A stretch of DNA of 41,221 nucleotides from contig JAAELO010000754.1 of NCBI GenBank assembly GCA_024226555.1, forward strand, positions 1 through 41,221, written 5' to 3'. Within the stretch, counting starts at the first letter, position 1. The number at the start of each line of letters is the position of its first letter. This DNA comes from Desulfobacterales bacterium. Lineage in GTDB: Bacteria > Desulfobacterota > Desulfobacteria > Desulfobacterales > JAAELO01. Below are positions 24,675-32,189 of the stretch, piece by piece. Position numbers and translations under genes: made by a program. The notes under the pieces are model-generated. The model was given only the letters and a program-made list of their open reading frames with translations. It was not told the origin of the DNA and did no database searches.

Positions 24675-24789
24675 CAATTAATATTTTGATAAAATACAAG
24701 GCATTTCTGAAAATAACGAGCCGATTTTATTACAGTTTTTTTTAGAAATAACACAGTATTTTGCAAAAGAGGAGTTATTAGAGATTCCC
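24663..24789 (+). repeat. Dispersed TIR element (MITE-like), 127 bp
   Basis: The ends gggaacctctaacaatta and gagttattagagattccc are inverted repeats, with the conserved interior aataacgagccg. TATT is duplicated exactly at 24659-24662 and 24790-24793. No coding capacity. Confidence 0.88.
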
Positions 24790-24850
24790 TATTTACATAT
24801 AAATGTCTTATAATCTGGAAATCTTTTTATAACTCTTCAAGGAGGGCACC

Positions 24851-24979
24851 ATGTCCAAAAGGGATTCAATTCTATCAACTCATAGCAGTGAAAAAGAAAC
24901 AAATCAAAAATGGCTTGTTGATGAGATTGCATACGATTTCAAAAAATTGGATGATTGGGAAATACTACTAAAAATTTAG
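24851..24979 (+). CDS. Small protein of unknown function (42 residues)
   Basis: An ATG at 24851 follows a very strong ribosome site (caaggagggcacc, 24837-24850) at good spacing. The 42-residue product starts MSKRDSILSTHSSEKETNQK, continues with an acidic, Trp-containing stretch (DEIAYDFKKLDDW) and stops at 24977-24979. No family is recognised. The strong ribosome site argues that it is, or recently was, translated. The downstream region has short open frames in the other two phases (for example 24955-25146), so a frameshifted longer gene is possible. It lies 61 bases downstream of a MITE copy and 30 bases past the element's target duplication begins the leader region. Confidence 0.45.
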   Translation: MSKRDSILSTHSSEKETNQKWLVDEIAYDFKKLDDWEILLKI

Positions 24980-25176
24980 AACAACACAATTTTTTCTTTG
25001 TAGGAGGTGTTAGACATTATTTTTTCCAAACAAAGCAATTTAAGTATTATGAATATAATGACGGAATTTATGTTTTGGTTTCGGGGTTTTTTTGGAAATT
25101 CATTTGGGTGGGACAAGGATATAAATTCATTGCTTCTCATAAATAGTATGAGGACTTTTGTTGTGAATATAAAACA

Positions 25177-25208
25177 AATAAGGGTTCAATAGTTATTAAA
25201 CCCTTATT
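25177..25208. terminator. Bidirectional intrinsic terminator
   Basis: AATAAGGGTT (25177-25186) and AACCCTTATT (25199-25208) pair perfectly around a 12-base loop and are followed on the plus strand by a T-rich tract. It lies between the small plus-strand gene and the convergent KamA-type gene. A solitary right end of the dispersed element (tagaggttc, 25221-25229) sits just beyond. Confidence 0.65.
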
Positions 25209-25237
25209 GATTTTATTTTTTAGAGGTTCTTATATTG

Positions 25238-26506
25238 TTATCTTTGAAAGAAGAATTTTGATTCATCAAATGCTGGTTTTAGTTCATCAAACCAGACCGC
25301 TTTTTCGTCATATTGGGCTAAAAAAGGTTGTTTCACCCATTCGGAATTTCTTCCCTGAATAAAACTTAATGATATTGCTTTTTCATTTCCAATATCTATA
25401 ATCCCATCAATAACAATTTTACCAGGTGATGCAGACATACTAGGTCCTCTCACAGTTCTGGCAACACCACTAACTTTCATATATGCATTTTTGAAAATTT
25501 CATAGGCTCTGAGAAGAGGAATGGAAAAATATCGGTGGGAACCGGTATTCCTTGCAATAAACATGTAGTAAGGAATCATTCCTAAACGAACCTGTTCTTT
25601 CCACATCTCACTCCAGTTTTCTGAATAATCGTTAATATGTTTCATAACAGGAGACTGGGTTCTTATTATTGCCCCAGTATTTCTGATAGCTTTGACGGCA
25701 TCTTTAAAAGCATCAGTTTTCATCTCATTTTTGTGGCAGATGTGAGCCATAATAGAGAGGTGATAACCTGCATCAGTTACTCTTTTAAAGAGGTCAAGAA
25801 TTTCACTGCTATCAGAGTCAGTGAGATAACGATATGGCCAGAAAGTAAGAGTTTTTGTTCCGATTCGAATTGTTTTTACAGTTTTAATACCGGACTCAAG
25901 AATTGCATCTATAAAGACTCTGAGAGAGGATGCACGCATTATCATTGGGTCTCCACCTGTAATAAGTACATCCGTAATTTCTGGGTGTTCCCTAAGGTAT
26001 GCCACCATATGCTCTGAGTTTTTAAGGGCAAACTTTTCCTCTTTGACTCCAGAAAACTGAGACCATCTGAAACAAAAAGTACAGAAAGCATGGCATTGTT
26101 GACCTTTTGATGGAAAAACTAGCATTGTTTCAGAATATTTATGTTGAATTCCATTAATAATCTCACCATTAAGCATGGGAATATTTTTTTCAATTTGGTC
26201 AGCAGGGTTTGGATTTAATTTTGTTCTTATATCTGTGACTAAATTTCTAAGTTCGTTTTGACCAAAACAACTTTTAACTCTGATATAATCAATTGGATCA
26301 AGCATCTCTTTTCTTGGGAAAGTAAGAGTGAATATTGGGTCATCTTCAAAATTATCCCAATCAATAAGTTCTTCAACAACGTAATTATTACTTTTAAAAG
26401 GTAATACACTACCAACAGTCTGAATTGATTCTTTAATATCAATTGGGAGTTTCTTTAAGTTTTCAATTTTATTTATATTTTTCAATGAATAACTTTGATA
26501 TTGCAT
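25238..26506 (-). CDS. KamA-family radical SAM protein (lysine 2,3-aminomutase-like)
   Basis: The 422-residue protein has the radical SAM cluster motif CHAFCTFC at residues 138-145 and the GGDP SAM-binding segment (VLITGGDPMIM) about 35 residues later, as in lysine 2,3-aminomutase. The C-terminal SASPGKIVIDG segment resembles the region that holds the PLP lysine. It groups with KamA-like proteins, but the N-terminus and the substrate-binding region differ from classical clostridial enzymes, so it may act on another amino acid or be an EpmB-like or beta-lysine-for-osmolyte enzyme. No acetyltransferase ablB partner is adjacent; the nearest GNAT at 27024 is divergent. It appears monocistronic. 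Confidence 0.82.
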   Translation of the reverse strand: MQYQSYSLKNINKIENLKKLPIDIKESIQTVGSVLPFKSNNYVVEELIDWDNFEDDPIFTLTFPRKEMLDPIDYIRVKSCFGQNELRNLVTDIRTKLNPNPADQIEKNIPMLNGEIINGIQHKYSETMLVFPSKGQQCHAFCTFCFRWSQFSGVKEEKFALKNSEHMVAYLREHPEITDVLITGGDPMIMRASSLRVFIDAILESGIKTVKTIRIGTKTLTFWPYRYLTDSDSSEILDLFKRVTDAGYHLSIMAHICHKNEMKTDAFKDAVKAIRNTGAIIRTQSPVMKHINDYSENWSEMWKEQVRLGMIPYYMFIARNTGSHRYFSIPLLRAYEIFKNAYMKVSGVARTVRGPSMSASPGKIVIDGIIDIGNEKAISLSFIQGRNSEWVKQPFLAQYDEKAVWFDELKPAFDESKFFFQR

Positions 26507-27023
26507 CTTATTCTTTCTTTTGTCTAATTATTTTTATCTTTTGTAATTTTGTTAAATCTGAATTTAATGAAATGACAAAAAAAGCGCACTAATGTGGTGA
26601 TAAATGCCTTTGATAGGAACGAATCACCATACAAATATTTATATTTACTATACATCTTAATAAAAAGTGAGTTGATGAATATCAGCAGTTTAAATTTAAA
26701 TCAATATTAATTAAATTTTTAGTACATTACAACTTTGGAAATTAACCGATAAATTATAAATGAAATTAAATCAGTTAAAGGGCAATGTCTATAGCTGTGC
26801 CATAGTTAGTGCGCTGTTATAGAATTTATATTGTACAACAACTATGAACAGGATGTCTGTCAATAATCAAACGAAACCCCAATTAATAACCAAATGAATA
26901 TAAAATTTGCTGCTGAACATAAAAAAAAGATAATTCAGTAACTATTAACTGAATTAGAATTTAAAAGAATGTATAGGTTTTATTTATAACCCATGAGATA
27001 GAAACAATTAGGATTTAATAAAA
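26507..27023. other. AT-rich intergenic region with nested inverted repeats
   Basis: No gene is seen in these 517 bases between divergent genes. They contain an exact 10-bp inverted pair AGCGCACTAA (26583-26592) and TTAGTGCGCT (26806-26815), 213 bases apart. Smaller hairpins are TGGTGAT/ATCACCA (26595-26601, 26623-26629) and AATTCAGT/ACTGAATT (26932-26939, 26948-26955). Promoters for both flanking genes must lie here, but no clear consensus is visible. Confidence 0.55.
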
Positions 27024-27602
27024 ATGATAAATTATCAAAAAGGATTACCTGACAATCTGCATACATCGATATCAGAACTTTTGATCGAAGCTCTTGGTGA
27101 CAAACTTATTCCAATACTTGGTAACGGATCAAAAGCAAAGAATTTAATTGAATCATCCATAAATCCAGATAATTGTATTTCAGCTATTGAAAATGGAAAA
27201 TTAATAGGTTTTTTAGCTATACAAATTGATAATAAAAATTTCTTAGAACCTCAACTTAAAGACTTTATTTCAATCTATGGTATAGCTGGTATTATAAAAG
27301 CTTTTAAACTATTAATATTTGAATATTCTCCAGATAGCGGTGAAATTTATGTGGAATGTATAGCTGTTTTAAACTCTTTCAGGTCAAAAGGCATTGGAAG
27401 AAACCTTTTTAAAGAATTAATCAAAAGAGCTTTTGATAATAATCATCGAATTACTCTTGAAGTGATAAACTCAAATAAAGGAGCAATACACTTTTATAAA
27501 ACCATAGGGTTCAAAGTTATAAAGAACACGAAATTGTGGCCTTTTAATAAAATTGCAGGTTGGAATTTTAAGGAAGTAATTAAAATGGAAAAAATATTAT
27601 AA
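27024..27602 (+). CDS. GNAT-family N-acetyltransferase
   Basis: This 192-residue protein shows the GNAT fold. Residues 105-150 contain the acetyl-CoA pyrophosphate loop SKGIGRNLFKEL (the R/Q-x2-G-x-G/A pattern) and the following LEVINSNKGAIHFYKTIGFK, the typical motif B with a Tyr near the end. The N-terminal half is more variable and could bind the acceptor. Acceptor specificity is unknown. It is monocistronic and divergent from the KamA-type gene, so the known beta-lysine pathway (KamA-like plus acetyltransferase) is a conceivable but unproven link. Confidence 0.85.
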   Translation: MINYQKGLPDNLHTSISELLIEALGDKLIPILGNGSKAKNLIESSINPDNCISAIENGKLIGFLAIQIDNKNFLEPQLKDFISIYGIAGIIKAFKLLIFEYSPDSGEIYVECIAVLNSFRSKGIGRNLFKELIKRAFDNNHRITLEVINSNKGAIHFYKTIGFKVIKNTKLWPFNKIAGWNFKEVIKMEKIL

Positions 27603-27737
27603 AAAAAGAACAGGAGCCAGTCCATTTTGTGTTTATCAAACGTTTAACACCATCCAAAAAGAGTTTCTATTTTTATTTGTAATTTTAGTATTATTTTAGA
27701 ATGTAACTGATCTTTATTTTTAAATATTTTTGAGTTT

Positions 27738-27757
27738 TGTCTGTTTCTCAACAGACA
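27738..27757. other. Stable small hairpin
   Basis: TGTCTGTT (27738-27745) and AACAGACA (27750-27757) pair perfectly around a TCTC loop in the gap between the GNAT gene and the exported-protein gene. It lacks a T-tract in either direction, so it may be a leader or operator element. A TATAAT box follows at 27763-27768. Confidence 0.4.
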
Positions 27758-27868
27758 GTAGTGATATAATATCTTAATTTCCAACTCATCTATTGTGATT
27801 ATATAATTCTCTAATAACTTGAAAGAACCCAATAAAACAAAACCGTTTAATTTTTGAAAGGAGCCATA

Positions 27869-28306
27869 ATGAAAAAGATTATTATTACTATGTTTTTAAC
27901 AATTTTTCTTTGCGCATCAACGAATGCTGCTCGCATAAAGACAAAATCAAGTATTCGTATAAAAAGAAGCTCACGAGATAACCTCTTTACAAGTTCTACA
28001 AAAATATCAACAACTGGATTGACATATAGCACATCTGATAAATCAAAAAAGAAAAATAAAAAAGCACTACTAAACAGGTTCGTAGCTGATAATCTTAACG
28101 ATCTTTCAATTGACATAGCAAAAGGTTCTGGTGAATATGTAGAAGCCCTTGCTGAAATATTAGATGTTTCCGGGGAAAATAAAGAAAGTTTTTTTCAAAA
28201 TCTTAAAACTAATTTTGATATTATTTTTCCTATAGAAGAAACAGATCACAAATATGTAGTTGCAGAAATAGAGTCCATAGAGGGACATACATTAAAGGTA
28301 AAATGA
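27869..28306 (+). CDS. Exported DUF3015-like protein
   Basis: The chosen ATG at 27869 has an ideal ribosome site, aaaggag, five bases before it. The upstream in-frame TTG at 27854 would place that site inside the coding region and is rejected. The 145-residue product begins with a signal peptide (MKKIIITMFLTIFLCASTNA). A basic, Ser-rich linker follows, then a C-terminal domain with FVADNLNDLSIDIAKGSGEYVEALAEIL. That spacing of Asn, Asp-x-Ala and Gly-Glu resembles DUF3015, a family of small periplasmic proteins of unknown role. The assignment is by eye and moderate. It appears to be a single-gene unit. Confidence 0.65.
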   Translation: MKKIIITMFLTIFLCASTNAARIKTKSSIRIKRSSRDNLFTSSTKISTTGLTYSTSDKSKKKNKKALLNRFVADNLNDLSIDIAKGSGEYVEALAEILDVSGENKESFFQNLKTNFDIIFPIEETDHKYVVAEIESIEGHTLKVK

Positions 28307-28366
28307 AAAATACCAGTCTTACTGATCTAAAAAAACGTACCTTTATAAAATACTTTAATTTGCTGA

Positions 28367-29338
28367 TTATTTAGCATTTGCAAGCACAACTGCCCGAACA
28401 GGTGCTGGATATCCTTCAATAGTCTTATTGGGATCATCAGGGTCTATGAAATCTTCAAGGGACTCAGTATTGACCCACTTGGTTCTTCTCTGCTCTACAA
28501 GCGTTGTTGTTGTTACATCTATACACCGAATGTTTTCAAAACCTGTTCTTTGAAGCCATGTTGTAAGGCATTTGACTGTGGGGATAAAGAAAACGTTTCT
28601 CATTTTCGCATATCTGTCAACAGGGAAAAGAGCAGTATCATCATCTCCATCGATGATTAGTGTTTCCAGAACCAGTTCACCACCTTTTTTAAGGTTTTTA
28701 TGAATTGTAGAGAGAGTATCTATTGGTGATTTTCTATGATACAAAATTCCCATAAAAAATATGGTATCAAAATATTTTTTAAAAACAGGAAACTCTTCAA
28801 ATCTAGCAGGAATAAAAAAAGTCTTTTTTGATTTTATATATTTTTGAAGAACCTGATACTGGTAGTAGAATCTGTGGTATGGATCTATTCCAAGAACAAA
28901 CTCAGGATTCAATGATGTCATTTTAAACATGTAATATCCCGAACTACAACCTATATCCAAAACCCTTCTGTTTGAAAGATCGGATATATGATCAATTATC
29001 CTGTCCCATTTTAAGTCAGACCTCCATTCCGTATCCAAATCTATACCAAAAAAGTCAAAAGGTCCTTTTCTCCAGGGATTTAAATCAAGGAGTAGTTGAT
29101 TCATTTTTTTTAATTCATCTTCAGTTGAATCACCCTTTTCCCCAATTTTAACTTTACCGGTATCAAGAGAAATTGAAGTTGGTTTTATATCAGGAAAATC
29201 TGAGACAATTTTTTCAAGCTCTTTTATATGAGGCCTGTCATATTCTTGTTTAATCCTGTTAATTAGTGATGATAGTTCATCTTTAAATTGATCAAATCTA
29301 AACTCAGAATGTTTCTTAAGAAATTCTTCCATTACCAT
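28367..29338 (-). CDS. cmoB: CmoB, tRNA U34 carboxymethyltransferase
   Basis: The 323-residue length equals that of Escherichia coli CmoB. The SAM-binding loop DIGCSSGYYMFKM is near residues 126-138, followed by the FFMGILYHRKSPID segment and the C-terminal KWVNTESLEDFIDP typical of the family. It uses carboxy-S-adenosylmethionine made by CmoA to convert 5-hydroxyuridine at position 34 of several tRNAs to 5-oxyacetyluridine, widening wobble decoding. The start overlaps the cmoA stop by one base (TAATG), indicating translational coupling; an alternative ATG lies 6 bases further in. Confidence 0.95.
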   Translation of the reverse strand: MVMEEFLKKHSEFRFDQFKDELSSLINRIKQEYDRPHIKELEKIVSDFPDIKPTSISLDTGKVKIGEKGDSTEDELKKMNQLLLDLNPWRKGPFDFFGIDLDTEWRSDLKWDRIIDHISDLSNRRVLDIGCSSGYYMFKMTSLNPEFVLGIDPYHRFYYQYQVLQKYIKSKKTFFIPARFEEFPVFKKYFDTIFFMGILYHRKSPIDTLSTIHKNLKKGGELVLETLIIDGDDDTALFPVDRYAKMRNVFFIPTVKCLTTWLQRTGFENIRCIDVTTTTLVEQRRTKWVNTESLEDFIDPDDPNKTIEGYPAPVRAVVLANAK

Positions 29339-30063
29339 TATTTTATACCTATAAATGAAGCGAAGTTAAACCATTTGAGCCATATATCAGTTTCTTTAAA
29401 TCCTGAATTGTTTAATCTTTTTATGTGATCTTCCGGTGTTTCCGGAATTAAAACATTCTCTAAAGCATCTCTTTTCTGACTGATTTCAAGATTTGAGTAA
29501 CCATTCTCTTTTTTAAAAAGGTAATAAAAATTCTGCTGCAAATCAGTGATCGTTTTGTCTTTATGAACAGTTTTTTCAGTAAGTATTATAACACCACCAC
29601 TTAACATAGAGTCATAGATTCTTTTAACAAGTGAATCTCTGTCAGCTAAGGGTATAAATTGTAATGTAAGATTTATAATAACAACAGATGCGTTTTCAAA
29701 GGATATGTCTCTGATATCATCGCATAAGAAATTTATATTTTCACTTTTTGGCTTATTCGATAATCTTTTTTTATATTCATCTATCATTTCTTTAGAGTTA
29801 TCAACAGCAACCATATTAAATTTTTTTTTACCCATTTTATCAAGAAATGTTAAACCAACATTACCACTTGAACATCCTAAATCATATATTACAGATCCTT
29901 CCTGATAAAATTCAGCTGCTATCTCAGCTTGTCTTTTTATGGATTCCTGATAGAGAGGTACAGATCTATTGATCATATCATCAAAAACATCCACAACTTT
30001 ACTATTAAATTTAAACGGTTGTATTCTTTCAACTGTATCTTTGTATATATTATCTTTTTTCAT
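29338..30063 (-). CDS. cmoA: CmoA, carboxy-S-adenosyl-L-methionine synthase
   Basis: The 241-residue protein has the class I methyltransferase fold with DLGCSSGNVGLTFL near residues 60-73. The CmoA-type segments are NFLCDDIRD and LTLQFIPLADR, the latter with an RDSLVKRIYDSML helix after it. It makes carboxy-SAM from SAM and prephenate for CmoB, encoded immediately downstream. The pair forms a clear two-gene operon. Its N-terminus is plausible, with MKKDNIY preceded by an agagag ribosome-like site. Confidence 0.95.
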   Translation of the reverse strand: MKKDNIYKDTVERIQPFKFNSKVVDVFDDMINRSVPLYQESIKRQAEIAAEFYQEGSVIYDLGCSSGNVGLTFLDKMGKKKFNMVAVDNSKEMIDEYKKRLSNKPKSENINFLCDDIRDISFENASVVIINLTLQFIPLADRDSLVKRIYDSMLSGGVIILTEKTVHKDKTITDLQQNFYYLFKKENGYSNLEISQKRDALENVLIPETPEDHIKRLNNSGFKETDIWLKWFNFASFIGIK

Positions 30064-30542
30064 TATTGCTCTCTTTTCTTAATATTTGGGAATCATATGT
30101 CAAAACATCCCTGATTATGTCAAGATAATTTTACAACACTTTGAAAAACAACTAAAAAATTATTGTATCAGGTAGAATATATTGACCTTCATAAATATAT
30201 TGAGTATAATATCTTTTATCTATGTTTGTAAGACCTTAAATTCAAAAAATGACAGAAAGACACCAATCGCTTATTTTTCTTGAAAAGCGACTGAGCTTAA
30301 CAAACGGGTCTTTTTGATTATAATAATGGGAACCCTCTAATAATTAGAATTTTTGATGAAATACAAGTTTATAAAACTTTTAGTTTCATAATATCTCTGC
30401 ATGACAAAAAATAACGAGCTGGTTTTATAACAGTTATTATTGGTAATAACGAAGTATTTCGCAAAAAGTGTAGTTGTTAGAGGTACTCAATTGTGCCTTA
30501 TTTCCTATTAAATCTTTCCTTATAATTTAAGGAGATTTTAAA
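30064..30542. other. Intergenic region with a dispersed element
   Basis: Bases 30328-30488 are a copy of the dispersed element. The left part (30064-30327) carries no gene or clear structure. The leader of the TerB-like gene lies at 30489-30542. Confidence 0.55.
30328..30488 (+). repeat. Dispersed TIR element, intermediate form, 161 bp
   Basis: The left end is gggaaccctctaataattag and the right end is agttgttagaggtactc. The conserved interior aataacgagctgg and cgaagtatttcgc is present, with an additional internal segment (ttataaaactttt...tctctgcatg) shared with the reverse copy at 24188. The flanks TAAT and AATT are only a partial duplication. No coding capacity. Confidence 0.82.
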
Positions 30543-30959
30543 ATGATAGAAAACAGCCCCAAAGGTACACAAATTCTTTTTATGAAGCTACTAATACATC
30601 TGGCTGAAATTGATGGAAAAATATCAAAGGAGGAGGAGAAGATTGTTTCAAAATTCTCAAGAACTTTGAATATACCCTGGAAAGATCTTAATCATAAATG
30701 GGAGCTTCCCAAAATATTAAAGGGAATAACGGATAGTAATGGAAAAATCTATTTTATAGTTGAGCTTACAAGATTAGCTTATTCAGATGGAACTTACGAT
30801 AATCTGGAAAAGGATACTATTTTAAAAATCGCCGAAAAGATAGATATTTCTGAAGAGAAATCCCTTGAAATAGAAAATTGGGTTAAAAAAGAGTTCGCTT
30901 TAAAAAAAGAGTTCAGCGATCTATTAAAAAATGACATTTATGGAACCTCAAATAATTAG
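30543..30959 (+). CDS. TerB-like tellurite-resistance domain protein
   Basis: This 138-residue, all-helical soluble protein has the two TerB/DjlA-type acidic repeats: LAEIDGKISKEEEKIV near residues 17-32 and LAYSDGTYDNLEKDTI near 78-93. These bind metal in TerB and are typical of membrane-stress proteins. The start has an excellent ribosome site (aaggag, spacing 9). It opens a same-strand set with an SPFH protein and an AAA+/Lon protein, although a MITE copy sits between. Its last residues YGTSNN and its stop are read from the left terminal repeat of that element (30942-31128), so the natural C-terminus was probably different. Function is inferred from the domain only. Confidence 0.8.
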   Translation: MIENSPKGTQILFMKLLIHLAEIDGKISKEEEKIVSKFSRTLNIPWKDLNHKWELPKILKGITDSNGKIYFIVELTRLAYSDGTYDNLEKDTILKIAEKIDISEEKSLEIENWVKKEFALKKEFSDLLKNDIYGTSNN

Positions 30960-31128
30960 AATTTTGTTTGAAATTCAGATTACAAAAGTTTTTAGTTTTG
31001 TAAAATTTCTGGTGAGAAAAATGTAATGAGCTGATTTTATAACAGTTATATTTTTGAACAACGCTGTAGTTCGATCAAAAACAAACAAAACTAAAGCCTT
31101 TTGTTTTATAGTCAGTTATTAGGTTCCT
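30942..31128 (+). repeat. Dispersed TIR element, long form, 187 bp, overlapping the TerB-like gene
   Basis: The left end is ggaacctcaaataattag and the right end is agtcagttattaggttcc, with the shared interior (gtaatgagctgattttataacag). The left repeat supplies the last codons and the stop of the TerB-like gene. The flanks TTTA and TTAA form an imperfect duplication. It separates the TerB-like gene from the SPFH gene by about 230 bases. Confidence 0.8.
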
Positions 31129-31191
31129 TTAACAAAATCTTCCATTTTAAACATAAAAAAATATTAAATTATGTAATTGAGGAGTGAGCTT

Positions 31192-32187
31192 ATGTCTGAA
31201 GAAAGAGTACAACAAGCACTACAAAGAGGTTCAGTCCGCAGAGTAATGCACTGGCTTGTTCTGATAACAATATATGTGAGTCTTATCTACAGTGTAATTG
31301 CATTGATTTATGCCACCAAAACCATATACAAGGTTAAAAAGAATTATGCTGTGGTTTTAGAGAGATTTGGTGGAGAAAGAGAAGCTGTTACAGAGGTTGG
31401 ATGGCATGCAAGACTACCTTTTTTTACAAATATTGAGCAGGTTGTTCCTCTTATGAATCAGACTCTTTTTATTGGTGATAGCAAAATGCCAATGAGAATA
31501 ATTTCAAAAGAGAATGTTGCTCTTTGGACATCAGGTGTTCTCACATACCGAATTAACAATCTCAAGATATGGGCAATTGAAAATCTTGATCCACAAAATC
31601 TTTTGCAGGGGGATTTTGATGGGATCGTAAAAGATATACTTCAATCATATAAAGTAAATCATCTGATCAGTAGCAGGGAAAAGGTAAAAGAGGAGATATT
31701 TAAAGCGTTGAAGTCAAGACCCATAAATCTTGATGGCCCAACTCTTGAGGAAAAATATGGTCTTGAAGTAATCTCTTTTGTATTAAAAGAAACTCGTTTT
31801 GGTGACAAACTAATTGAAGCGACAGAAGAGAAAAAGAGGCGTGAACTTATAGCGGAAGCTGAAAATTATGCAGCGGACCAGGAAGCAAGCAGGATTGACA
31901 AACTCTACAAAGCTTATCTGAAAAACATTAAAGCTCTACAGGTTGGTCTCGGAGGAAAGGGAGATAATATGAATATGGCAATTCTCCAGTTTCTTGTCCA
32001 ACAAAAGTGGGCTTCTGCTTATGAAAAGAACCAGACAGGCCAGAACACTGTGGTTATACAAAACACATCAAAATCACCCAATCTAAATATAACTACTGGT
32101 TTTAGAAAAGCACGTACGAAAAAGGTAGCCGAGAAAAAAATTGAAAAAGCTAAAAAACCTGAGATTACTTATGCCATCGGAGAATAA
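31192..32187 (+). CDS. SPFH (band-7/stomatin-like) membrane protein
   Basis: ATG 31192 has gaggag seven bases upstream; the in-frame TTG at 31177 is ignored. The 331-residue product has a single N-terminal membrane segment (about 18-42) preceded by a basic region. An SPFH domain follows (about 45-225; KKNYAVVLERFGGEREAVTEVGWHARLPFF), then a charged, coiled-coil stretch (EEKKRRELIAEAENYAADQE) and a basic tail. SPFH proteins such as HflK and HflC form ring-like membrane scaffolds and modulate an associated AAA+ protease. Here the next gene, two bases after the stop, encodes such a protease with Lon catalytic residues. The pair is therefore probably a functional complex at the membrane. Confidence 0.88.
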   Translation: MSEERVQQALQRGSVRRVMHWLVLITIYVSLIYSVIALIYATKTIYKVKKNYAVVLERFGGEREAVTEVGWHARLPFFTNIEQVVPLMNQTLFIGDSKMPMRIISKENVALWTSGVLTYRINNLKIWAIENLDPQNLLQGDFDGIVKDILQSYKVNHLISSREKVKEEIFKALKSRPINLDGPTLEEKYGLEVISFVLKETRFGDKLIEATEEKKRRELIAEAENYAADQEASRIDKLYKAYLKNIKALQVGLGGKGDNMNMAILQFLVQQKWASAYEKNQTGQNTVVIQNTSKSPNLNITTGFRKARTKKVAEKKIEKAKKPEITYAIGE

Positions 32188-32189
32188 TT

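Larger units (their letters stand above)
24142..24850. other. Gene-poor region with two dispersed elements
   Basis: It holds the element copies at 24188-24380 and 24663-24789. Between them lies a 45-codon open frame (24537-24674) whose stop is inside the second element. The near-palindrome caaaggtaacctttg at 24445-24459 is the only other structure noticed. Confidence 0.6.

Noticed and set aside
25007-25192. GTG-started small gene
   Set aside because: The possible ribosome site taggag touches the GTG, the frame overlaps others and the product has no recognisable character.
27644-27832. Minus-strand 62-codon gene
   Set aside because: AT-rich with low-complexity composition, no ribosome site, and it overlaps a stable hairpin in a gap.
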